Assembly: GCA_030666035.1 (NCBI GenBank)
Contig: DAOUYQ010000011.1
Span: 1-11,467, forward strand
DNA: 11,467 nucleotides
Source of the DNA: Microcaldota archaeon
GTDB lineage: Archaea > Micrarchaeota > Micrarchaeia > Anstonellales > Bilamarchaeaceae
Direction of reading: 5' to 3'
The notes beneath the pieces are model-generated. The model was not told the DNA's origin, did no database searches, and saw only the letters and a list, made by a program, of their open reading frames with translations. This document shows, piece after piece, positions 5,919 to 11,467 of the stretch. Numbering within the stretch: position 1 is the stretch's first letter; the number at the start of each line of letters is the position of its first letter. Position numbers and translations under genes: made by a program.

Positions 5919-6729
5919 TTTGGAATGCAAAGCTTCCATCTATCTGCTCCCATTCCCCTGAATCTGCCATATCCCTGCAAAATGCATTTCCAGTTTCCCC
6001 TTCTGAATAAGTCCATGCAATATTTCCCACAGTATCATCCCGCTTCAAAACAAGCCAGTAGGTTCCTGCAGGAATTTCTGCCCCTCCAAAATCAAATAGA
6101 ATCCACTCTGCAGCCGAAGGCACGCTCGTTGATGCAATGGATGCGCTTGCAATTTCGCTTCCCCCCGGCAGGCCCCCCGTATCATTAACTATTTCCACGC
6201 TCACTGTCTTGCCCTCTCTGGTTGAAACCATTGAGCGCAGATGAAGCCCGATTTCCGCTACCGGAACCTCATGCCCAAAAGCAAACTGCTGTGCGCACCA
6301 CACTTCTGTTTCCACCGGGCGGTTTGCTTCCCAATTCCCAAGCTCATAAAACCCAAGGGGCAGAACCAAAACCTGCAGTGTTTTTGAATTGGAAACTTCG
6401 GTCCCATTGGCATCCTCAATTACTGCTTTTATTTCGTAATTGCCAACAGATGTTGCCGGCCAAGTAAACAGTGCCTGGTTTCCCGCTGGCACTTCCGTGG
6501 AATTAAGCGGATATTCTGCTATTTTTAGCTCATTCTGGTAAAGGGAAAGTGCATTGGAGGAATTGAATGCGCCATCTCCAAGCTTCACAAAAATTTTGTA
6601 TTGTTTTGAGAAAACATGTGCCTGTGATTCTATTGCAAGGGAATCAATTGAATACTGTTCTTTCTGCTCCTGCCCAAGGCACCCTGCAATCAAGATGAAT
6701 GCAAGGAAAAATGCAATTGCGCGCTTCAT
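5911..6729 (-). CDS. Predicted secreted lipoprotein with two beta-sandwich domains
   Basis: A 272-residue surface protein of unknown function. The N-terminus MKRAIAFFLAFILIAGC has a basic start, a hydrophobic core and a lipobox LIAGC, with Cys17 as the probable lipidation site. Residues of about 40-121 look like an Ig/CARDB-type domain (alternating strands, VGNYEIKAVIEDANGTEVSNS). Residues of about 125-272 form a second beta-rich domain with CAQQF (Cys145), GGLPGGSEIASASI, WILFDFGG and AGTYWLVLKR, and a second cysteine (Cys251) that might pair with Cys145. The pattern resembles binding or anchor domains of secreted proteins, but no ligand can be named. It sits alone between convergent guaAA and the M24 peptidase, with its own TATA-like box. 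Confidence 0.75.
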   Translation of the reverse strand: MKRAIAFFLAFILIAGCLGQEQKEQYSIDSLAIESQAHVFSKQYKIFVKLGDGAFNSSNALSLYQNELKIAEYPLNSTEVPAGNQALFTWPATSVGNYEIKAVIEDANGTEVSNSKTLQVLVLPLGFYELGNWEANRPVETEVWCAQQFAFGHEVPVAEIGLHLRSMVSTREGKTVSVEIVNDTGGLPGGSEIASASIASTSVPSAAEWILFDFGGAEIPAGTYWLVLKRDDTVGNIAWTYSEGETGNAFCRDMADSGEWEQIDGSFAFQIK

Positions 6730-6752
6730 GAATGCGTAAATAGGGGAGAAGG

Positions 6753-6760
6753 ATTAAAAT
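6753..6760 (-). promoter_or_regulatory. TATA-like box of the lipoprotein gene
   Basis: ATTTTAAT on the minus strand, inside GGATTTTAATCC, centred about 27 bases before ATG at 6729 and within the 46-base gap after the peptidase gene. No ribosome binding site is seen, so a leaderless transcript is likely. Confidence 0.4.
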
Positions 6761-6767
6761 CCTTTTT

Positions 6768-6773
6768 AAAAAA
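6768..6773 (-). terminator. Possible T-run terminator of the M24 peptidase gene
   Basis: TTTTTT on the minus strand begins two bases after the TGA stop of the peptidase gene. It is a plausible archaeal intrinsic terminator just ahead of the lipoprotein promoter. Confidence 0.3.
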
Positions 6774-6775
6774 TT

Positions 6776-7729
6776 TCAGAGGACTCTTGCCTTTTTCCCA
6801 TCAAAATAGATAACATTCTCATAACGCAACCCGTACTCCCCGGAGAAATAAATCGCAGGCTCAAGCGCAAAAACCGCTCCTGCAAGCGCATCCTTTGAAT
6901 TAAAGGAAAGGGACGGCTTCTCATGCACATCCAGCCCGATTCCATGCCCAATGCTGTGCGGAGGGTGCGGAATGCCTTCCTTTTTGTAGAGGATTTTTGC
7001 GAATTTTGCAAGTTCCCCCCCGGTTTTCAGGTTGGGGAGCTCATCAGTGATTCTGGAGGAGATGCGCTTTAGAGTGCGGTAAATTTTCTCCTGTTCCCTG
7101 GAGAGGAATGTGCACCGGCTTATGTCTGAATTATAATGGTTTAGCCTTGTTCCATAATCAATAAGGAGGGGACTTTCAATTTTCTTTTTTGTGGGATTAA
7201 TGTGCGGGTTTGATGAGTGTGCGCCGGATGCAACAATCGGCTTAAATGCAGGCTCTGCACCTGCGGAATATGTAGAAAGGATTAGTTCTCCTGCGGTTTT
7301 TTCTTCTGTTGGTTCTGGGCATTCCCCTGCGCACCCAATTATTTTCTTGGAAAGCATTGCTGCTTTTTTCATTAGCCTGAGCTCTTTTTTTCCCTTTATG
7401 CTGCGCGAGTGCAGGAGTTCCAGGGAGATATCCTTTGTTTTTTTGAATTCCCCTGCAAGCTTAAGGTAAACTGATGCAGGAAGCGAGCGCAAATCCAGCC
7501 CAAGTGCAATTGTCCGCTTTAGGGTTTGTGTTATTTTCCTTATCGGGTTTTTCCCATAAGGGATTACTTCCCCGGAAAAAAGCAATTCTGCATATTCATT
7601 ATTCATTTCTGGAACAAGGAGCACCCTTCCCTCTTTTCCTGCCAATAAAAAGGAATGGTCAATATCCACCCCGGATTGATAAAAGAAATTTGCATTGAAT
7701 TCTTCTCCCCTGTATAACAGCCAGTTCAT
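6776..7729 (-). CDS. M24-family metallopeptidase, Xaa-Pro dipeptidase/aminopeptidase type
   Basis: Pita-bread-fold peptidase of about 317 residues, probably cytoplasmic, that should cut Xaa-Pro bonds. Numbering from the MFSMNW frame start three codons earlier: His179 in SNPHINP, metal ligands Asp194 (LLIDYG) and Asp205 (NSDISRC), His265 (HSIGHGIGLDVHE), Glu293 (FALEPAIY) and Glu307 (GLRYENV). All five metal ligands are present, so it should be active. Residues 1 to about 115 form a short creatinase-like N-terminal domain, which separates it from methionine aminopeptidase. ATG at 7729 is preferred over the upstream TTG (7738), because a TATA-like CTTAAAAA box then falls about 25 bases ahead. 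The gene stands alone; neighbours do not suggest a pathway. Close M24 relatives include creatinases, so the substrate remains inferred. Confidence 0.9.
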   Translation of the reverse strand: MNWLLYRGEEFNANFFYQSGVDIDHSFLLAGKEGRVLLVPEMNNEYAELLFSGEVIPYGKNPIRKITQTLKRTIALGLDLRSLPASVYLKLAGEFKKTKDISLELLHSRSIKGKKELRLMKKAAMLSKKIIGCAGECPEPTEEKTAGELILSTYSAGAEPAFKPIVASGAHSSNPHINPTKKKIESPLLIDYGTRLNHYNSDISRCTFLSREQEKIYRTLKRISSRITDELPNLKTGGELAKFAKILYKKEGIPHPPHSIGHGIGLDVHEKPSLSFNSKDALAGAVFALEPAIYFSGEYGLRYENVIYFDGKKARVL

Positions 7730-7749
7730 GGAAAACAATCCAGGGCATT

Positions 7750-7757
7750 CTTTTTAA
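7750..7757 (-). promoter_or_regulatory. TATA-like box of the M24 peptidase gene
   Basis: TTAAAAAG on the minus strand, centred about 25 bases before ATG at 7729, which supports that start and a leaderless message. Confidence 0.4.
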
Positions 7758-7798
7758 GCTGAATCCATGCTGCATTGTGTGGCTTGGGAAAGGCATGT

Positions 7799-7818
7799 TT
7801 GTTCTTTTGAACGAACAA
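7799..7818. repeat. Palindromic repeat, copy 1, abutting the ATPase stop codon
   Basis: TTGTTC-TTTTGAAC-GAACAA, an inverted repeat with an 8-base spacer. Its last base touches the TAA stop of the ATPase gene (7819-7821). The same element recurs four times upstream of the gene, in the same orientation. Confidence 0.8.
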
Positions 7819-9054
7819 TTAAATAATTGAAAGAAAAAGATAAAGAGGGATCTTGATTATTCCTTGCTCTTCCTGGATATCTAAGCCTTCATAAGCAATT
7901 ATTTTTTTGAGGTGCATAATACTTTTTGTTTTTTTCATCTGCGAGAATCCCTTGCTTTTCGAACCCACTTCCACAAGAAGGCCTTTGTATACAAAATCAA
8001 TATCTGAAAAGAAAATGCCGTCCAGGTTTGATGCAACAATATCTTCCAGCATGTTTCCATGGATTTCAGAATCAGGAATTACCAGTTTTTGTGCATAATA
8101 GTCCCGGATTGCAGGAACCATAAAATAATATTTCCATTCCTTTCTCACGATAGATTTTCCTTGTTTGTAAGGATAAACTTTCTTTATGATTCCTGATTTT
8201 TCCAGATAAGTAAGCATCTGGGAAACCGTGCTTTTGGATATCCCCAAATCTTTGGAAATCCCTTCGTAGGTAATTTTATTGGAGGCTGAAAGCAGGAGAA
8301 TCAAGCGCTCCATCTTTCCAATGGTGCTTGCTTCAAAATTGGCCTCTTCTGCAATATCCAGGAAAATTGCTTTCTCAACCAGGTCCCCCAAGGTGTCATT
8401 ATCATGTTCAAACAAATAGGGCAGGTTAGTCAATAGATATTCCTGGAAAATGGGCAGCGGTTTCTTTCCTTTGAGCTTTTCCCCCAGATATATGCTATAC
8501 TGGATAGATGAGCGGAGCACATCGCCTTCCCTTAGCTTAAATGGGTCTAGGTAAATCCCGTATTTAAGATAAACATACTCGCGAAAACTAAGGGGGGGTA
8601 CATGAATATATCCGGCTCTTCTTGCGAGCAGTTTCTTTGAATTGAGAAGATTTAAGGAAGATGAGCCAGTTAGGAGAATCTTCAGTTTTGGATACTTGTC
8701 ATATGCAACTTTAATATGCTCCTCCCAGCCCTCAAGCCTGCTCACTTCATCAATGAAGATATGAAGGTCCCTTCCAAAGAGATAAATTGCTGCTTCGAGT
8801 ACTTCCAAAAGTTTTAGGTTGAGCAGCTTAATCTCATTGGCATGAAAATAAAATCTCTTTTTTTCAGAAGTTTCCAGATACTCCTGAAACATCAGCGTTG
8901 TTTTGCCGGTTCCGCGCAATCCATACATGATTCTGAGGCGCCCCTTCCCCAAGTCTTTAAAAATAAAGCGTTTCTTGTATTTTCTATACGCCTGGGCGGT
9001 CTGCTCATAGTCTACTTTGCTCTTTTTTACAAATGAAAGCATTTCTGTACCCAT
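7819..9054 (-). CDS. Archaeal AAA-type ATPase with winged helix and PD-(D/E)XK-like C-terminus (AAA_14/DUF4143 type)
   Basis: A 411-residue ATPase of a family abundant in archaea and without a settled function. Residues 40-165 form the ATPase: Walker A GLRGTGKT (45-52), Walker B HIFIDEV with Asp102 and Glu103, sensor-like ILLTGSSSLNLL (126-137), and ARRAGYIHVPPLSFREY (144-160), typical of the AAA_14 type. Residues of about 248-300 are a winged helix (ISKDLGISKSTVSQMLTYLEKSGIIKKV). The C-terminus has DIDFVYKGLLVEVGSKSK (351-368), which resembles a PD-(D/E)XK nuclease core, although the Lys follows Glu362 at a distance of four rather than two. ATG at 9054 has a TATA box 26 bases upstream, and a perfect palindrome abuts that box. 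Copies of the same repeat bound the gene on both sides, which suggests self-regulation or a mobile-type cassette. Confidence 0.85.
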   Translation of the reverse strand: MGTEMLSFVKKSKVDYEQTAQAYRKYKKRFIFKDLGKGRLRIMYGLRGTGKTTLMFQEYLETSEKKRFYFHANEIKLLNLKLLEVLEAAIYLFGRDLHIFIDEVSRLEGWEEHIKVAYDKYPKLKILLTGSSSLNLLNSKKLLARRAGYIHVPPLSFREYVYLKYGIYLDPFKLREGDVLRSSIQYSIYLGEKLKGKKPLPIFQEYLLTNLPYLFEHDNDTLGDLVEKAIFLDIAEEANFEASTIGKMERLILLLSASNKITYEGISKDLGISKSTVSQMLTYLEKSGIIKKVYPYKQGKSIVRKEWKYYFMVPAIRDYYAQKLVIPDSEIHGNMLEDIVASNLDGIFFSDIDFVYKGLLVEVGSKSKGFSQMKKTKSIMHLKKIIAYEGLDIQEEQGIIKIPLYLFLSII

Positions 9055-9076
9055 AATTTGATTTTAGAGGGCAAAT

Positions 9077-9084
9077 ATTTTAAA
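9077..9084 (-). promoter_or_regulatory. TATA box of the ATPase gene with adjoining palindromic operator
   Basis: TTTAAAAT on the minus strand is centred about 26 bases before ATG at 9054. The 20-base palindrome at 9085-9104 directly adjoins it, where TFB would contact the BRE. A protein bound there should block initiation, so repression, perhaps by the ATPase's own winged helix, is a reasonable inference. Confidence 0.5.
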
Positions 9085-9147
9085 TTGTTCGTTTGAACGA
9101 ACAAAAAGGTATGATTTTGTTCTTTTGAGCGAACAGGATTAGGATTT
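9085..9147. repeat. Repeat block A: palindrome copies 2 and 3
   Basis: A 63-base block repeated 122 bases further on at 9207-9269, with 56 of 63 positions identical and no gap. It opens with TTGTTCGTT-TG-AACGAACAA (9085-9104), a perfect 9-base-pair inverted repeat, then a GAGC variant of the element (9117-9136) exactly 32 bases on, about three helical turns. It ends GGATTAGGATTT, echoing the last codons and stop of dph6. Confidence 0.85.
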
Positions 9148-9206
9148 AAAAGGGTCCAATTGTATACGGCTAGCAGTTCCGCTGGATAGGCTAAGGATAT
9201 AGGCGT

Positions 9207-9269
9207 TTGTTCTTTTGAACGAACAAAAGGGCGTAGTTTTGTTCTTTTGAGCGAACAGAATTAGGATTT
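9207..9269. repeat. Repeat block B: palindrome copies 4 and 5, overlapping the end of dph6
   Basis: Second copy of the 63-base block. Copy 4 (9207-9226, GAAC type) and copy 5 (9239-9258, GAGC type) are again 32 bases apart. The last nine bases are the final two codons and TAA stop of dph6, so this copy is probably the ancestral one and block A the duplicate. Between the blocks (9148-9206) I see nothing recognisable. Confidence 0.85.
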
Positions 9270-9896
9270 CCCAACAAGCCTTGCATCTTTTATGTGCGCA
9301 ACCCCGCGCACCCCATCCCATTCCTTTTCCCAGCCTAAAATTTCAATTCTCTTTTTGAAAAACGGTGCATCGGCTACAAAGGTTTCCCCTTCCCCGCCTT
9401 CGAGCAGGGGATGGATATTTTTCCGTTCTCCCAGCTCATTGAAATTCTCCCCAAGGAGCTCCGGGCCCAGCCCTTGCGCAGAAACCGCAGTAATATAAAT
9501 TTCAAAATATTTTATCATCTCTTCGTATAAAACTTCTTCCTTGTGCCAAAGCGGAGAATAAGTTGGAACATTCAGTTCATAGCCCATTTTGTCTATTCTC
9601 TGCTTCTGGTATTCGCTTGCAATTGCACCGGCAACTATTCCTTTAATGCCCAAACCTGCAAGAGTTTCCTGCAGCTTTTTGAGCTCTTTTTCTTTTTTTG
9701 CTTCAAGGGTTACCTGCTCCACGCCCATTGCCTCTGCCTGCAGTTTAGCCCATTCTGCATTGGGATGATGGAACATCATTGAATATGGCTCGGGGAATAC
9801 AGTAACCAGTATGGGCTCCCATCCATTATACATTGCCCAGAATGCTGCAAAAACACTGTCCTTTCCACCAGAAAAGAGGCAGGCAACTTTGTGCAT
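9261..9896 (-). CDS. dph6: Diphthine-ammonia ligase (diphthamide synthesis, last step)
   Basis: ATP-dependent amidase-type ligase of 211 residues that converts diphthine on the histidine of elongation factor 2 to diphthamide. It belongs to the ATP_bind_4 family of PP-loop enzymes: the N-terminal nucleotide motif LFSGGKDS is at residues 7-14, GAIASEYQKQRID (92-104) and PLWHKEE (115-121) follow, and the family C-terminal mark EGGEGETFVADAPFF is near residues 165-179. Length is normal for the archaeal single-domain form. The ATG at 9896 lies about 26 bases from a TTTTAA box that it appears to share with the divergent HAD gene, so a leaderless message is expected. Its last codons lie inside repeat block B, meaning the 3' end of a core gene took part in a local duplication. 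Confidence 0.93.
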   Translation of the reverse strand: MHKVACLFSGGKDSVFAAFWAMYNGWEPILVTVFPEPYSMMFHHPNAEWAKLQAEAMGVEQVTLEAKKEKELKKLQETLAGLGIKGIVAGAIASEYQKQRIDKMGYELNVPTYSPLWHKEEVLYEEMIKYFEIYITAVSAQGLGPELLGENFNELGERKNIHPLLEGGEGETFVADAPFFKKRIEILGWEKEWDGVRGVAHIKDARLVGKS

Positions 9897-9917
9897 AAAT
9901 TAAATTGGGAGGTGCCG

Positions 9918-9925
9918 CTTAAAAG
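9918..9925. promoter_or_regulatory. Shared TATA box of dph6 and the HAD phosphatase gene
   Basis: CTTAAAAG (CTTTTAAG on the other strand) is centred about 26 bases from the dph6 ATG (9896, minus) and about 27 bases from the HAD ATG (9949, plus). Only 52 bases separate the two genes and no other TATA-like box is seen, so one box probably serves both. GGGAGGTG at 9907-9914 looks like a ribosome binding site but is 35 bases from the nearest start. Confidence 0.5.
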
Positions 9926-9948
9926 GATTTGGGGGTGTATTTCTGTTT

Positions 9949-10722
9949 ATGGCAATCAAAAACATCATTTTTGACATGGATGGAGTACTTCACCGCGGAA
10001 AAACCCTGATTCCCGGAGCCCCGGAAGCCCTTGCAGAGCTTAGGGGAAAGGGCTTTGGGATGTTTTTCCTCACCAATAATGGGGAGCATACACGGGAATA
10101 TTTTGTAGGGCGCCTTGAGGATTTTGGGATTACTGCACATGTAAATGAGATGTACCCTTCCTCCTACGGAACAGCCAGGTACATTAGTGAAAATTTTCCC
10201 GCAAAAAGTGTTTTTGTATTCAGCAGCGGGATGCAGGATGAGCTTGAGGGGGCAGGGATAAAAATTGAGCTGAGCAACAAAGCGGAAATTGTAGTTGCAA
10301 GCCTGGATGTGCAGCTTACTTATGGGAAACTGGTTGCCGCGTTCCAGGCAATAATCCGAGGTGCAGTATTCCTTGCATCAAATGATGACTCAAGCTACCC
10401 TGTGGAAAACGGGGTGCTGAAACCCGGGGCAGGCGCAATTACTGCTGCCCTGGAAAAAAGTACCGGGAGAACGCCCATAATTATTGGAAAGCCACAGCCG
10501 TATATGCTGGACATAATCATTAGGGAGCACAACTTAAAGAAAGATGAAACGCTGATGGTGGGGGACAGGCTGGAAACAGATATTCTTATGGCAAAGCAGG
10601 AAGGGCTGAAATCCGCATTTGTGTTAAGTGGGGTTTCGCGCAGGGAAGAAATAAAAACAACCGGGCTTGAGCCGGATTATGTTATGGATTCAATTGCACA
10701 ATTGCCAGATATTTTAGAATAG
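9949..10722 (+). CDS. HAD superfamily phosphatase, subfamily IIA (NagD/PNPase-like)
   Basis: Cytoplasmic phosphatase of 257 residues. All four HAD motifs are visible: DMDGVL with nucleophile Asp9 and acid/base Asp11, FLTNN with Thr42, GKPQP with Lys181, and MVGDRLETDI with Asp206 and Asp211. The long C2-type cap between motifs II and III, and the terminal ADILMAKQEG-like stretch followed by VLSGVSRREE, put it in subfamily IIA with NagD, AraL and archaeal p-nitrophenyl- or phosphoglycolate phosphatases. The substrate, probably a sugar phosphate or nucleotide, cannot be read from the sequence. It diverges from dph6 over a shared TATA box and has no ribosome binding site. Its stop is 15 bases from the end of the convergent surface-protein gene. 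Confidence 0.92.
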   Translation: MAIKNIIFDMDGVLHRGKTLIPGAPEALAELRGKGFGMFFLTNNGEHTREYFVGRLEDFGITAHVNEMYPSSYGTARYISENFPAKSVFVFSSGMQDELEGAGIKIELSNKAEIVVASLDVQLTYGKLVAAFQAIIRGAVFLASNDDSSYPVENGVLKPGAGAITAALEKSTGRTPIIIGKPQPYMLDIIIREHNLKKDETLMVGDRLETDILMAKQEGLKSAFVLSGVSRREEIKTTGLEPDYVMDSIAQLPDILE

Positions 10723-10737
10723 CAGAAGCCTTGCGCC

Positions 10738-11467
10738 TCAACTCAATTCTGCAAAGAAATAGTATGTTTCGAGTGGCCCTGGGCCAGAGGCTTCAGTTGT
10801 TGGAAACATCATCTGGAAATCAGACAATCCGCCCCTGTAATTCTGTGTACTGTTGGTTATGTTTACGCAGAATGCAAAGGAGGATTCGGCTGTGGGCCCG
10901 GTTACATTTATTGCGCCTACCTGCCAGATGTTTGGGCCTGCAGTGCTGTAAGTATAGGTTCCTGCTGTGGAAGCGCTTCTTCCGTTTATTTCAAAGTATG
11001 CGCTTGCATCTGTAAATGTGTTGGCTGCGCTGTCTCCATTTGTGGGCGTAAAGCCCCATGCAGAATCCAACTCTGCTGCGGTTGCAGCAATCCAGATGTT
11101 CCAGGCAGGGTTCTGGTTCTGGCTTACGCATACTTCACCCCCAGTGGATGCATTCCAGTCCCAACTGTACATGAAAACGGATTGGTTGTATTCTGCCAGA
11201 ACAAGGTTTCCACTGATGTTTCCATAAGTTCCTGCCCATTTTTCTGTGGATGCGTTTGTGCTTAAGCTCACGTTGCTTACATTTCCGCCTTCAGTCATGA
11301 GGTTTCCTGGTGGGTTGGGGTTTGACCACTTTGACTGGGAGTGTTCAGTTACGTTTGCGCCTGAGATTGAGGCGCCTGATGCTAAGCTTAGGTTGATTGT
11401 GAATGTGTAATTATTGTCTCCCCAGTCTGAAGTTGTTGCATCATGCCCAAAGCAGTTCCACAAATAT
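10738..11467 (-). CDS. Surface protein rich in N-glycosylation sequons, C-terminal part, cut by the right window edge
   Basis: An open frame of 243 codons runs from the window edge to TGA at 10738-10740, so the N-terminus is missing; an internal TTG at 11463 is not a believable start. The visible part is rich in Ser, Thr, Asn, Gly and aromatic residues and poor in Lys, as in extracellular proteins. It holds 12 Asn-X-Ser/Thr sequons, such as NYT, NLS, NVT, NVS, NAS, NIS and NST, enough to suggest an N-glycosylated S-layer-like or adhesin protein. There are Cys residues in LWNCFG, EVCVSQ and AFCVNI. No C-terminal membrane anchor is seen; the protein ends GPGPLETYYFFAELS, so any anchor must be N-terminal. 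I do not recognise a named family. Confidence 0.7.
   Translation of the reverse strand, partial: YLWNCFGHDATTSDWGDNNYTFTINLSLASGASISGANVTEHSQSKWSNPNPPGNLMTEGGNVSNVSLSTNASTEKWAGTYGNISGNLVLAEYNQSVFMYSWDWNASTGGEVCVSQNQNPAWNIWIAATAAELDSAWGFTPTNGDSAANTFTDASAYFEINGRSASTAGTYTYSTAGPNIWQVGAINVTGPTAESSFAFCVNITNSTQNYRGGLSDFQMMFPTTEASGPGPLETYYFFAELS

Noticed and set aside
5271..5939. A 222-codon minus-strand frame opposite guaAA
   Set aside because: It lies antisense to a gene with a full set of catalytic residues and shows no family resemblance.
9085..9269. CRISPR array suggested by regularly spaced repeats upstream of the ATPase
   Set aside because: Only four copies, as a duplicated pair; spacers within the pairs are about 12 bases and similar to each other, and there are no cas genes.

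Overview
The window is archaeal. It has an RNA polymerase operon with subunit B split into B'' and B' behind the small Rpb5-like subunit H, a stand-alone glutaminase subunit of GMP synthase, an archaeal-type diphthamide ligase (Dph6), TATA boxes 25-28 bases before start codons, and GGAGGTG-like ribosome binding sites only inside the rpo operon. The split polymerase subunit suggests a euryarchaeal or related lineage (possibly DPANN). The lineage is inference and cannot be fixed from this window alone.

Layout: 1-2866 (minus) is rpoH-rpoB2-rpoB1, with rpoB1 leaving by the left edge. 2867-3475 has no convincing gene but holds a probable rpoH promoter, a 48-base imperfect direct repeat, a run of short perfect hairpins and a degenerate copy of the sequence just downstream of the next gene. 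3476-5003 (minus) is a two-gene unit, an MtnA-type sugar-phosphate isomerase followed by a small class II aldolase, which together fit disposal of 5'-deoxyadenosine or methylthioadenosine sugars to DHAP plus an aldehyde. 5004-5333 holds three hairpins and a truncated second copy of the mtnA start. 5334-5918 (plus) is the GMP synthase glutaminase, meeting tail to tail a lipoprotein gene (5911-6729, minus). 6776-7729 (minus) is an M24 Xaa-Pro-type peptidase. 7819-9054 (minus) is an AAA-type ATPase with a winged helix and a nuclease-like C-terminus, bounded on both sides by copies of a palindromic repeat. 9261-9896 (minus) is Dph6, divergent from a HAD-IIA phosphatase (9949-10722, plus). The window ends in the C-terminal part of a sequon-rich surface protein (10738-11467, minus).

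The more unusual material lies between genes. Three intergenic regions carry short local duplications that include a neighbouring gene's end or end flank: the mtnA 5' end, the aldolase 3' flank and the dph6 3' end. The strongest candidate for an undescribed system is the ATPase gene with its cognate-looking palindromes: one abuts its stop codon, one abuts its TATA box, and three more lie upstream in a duplicated 63-base block.
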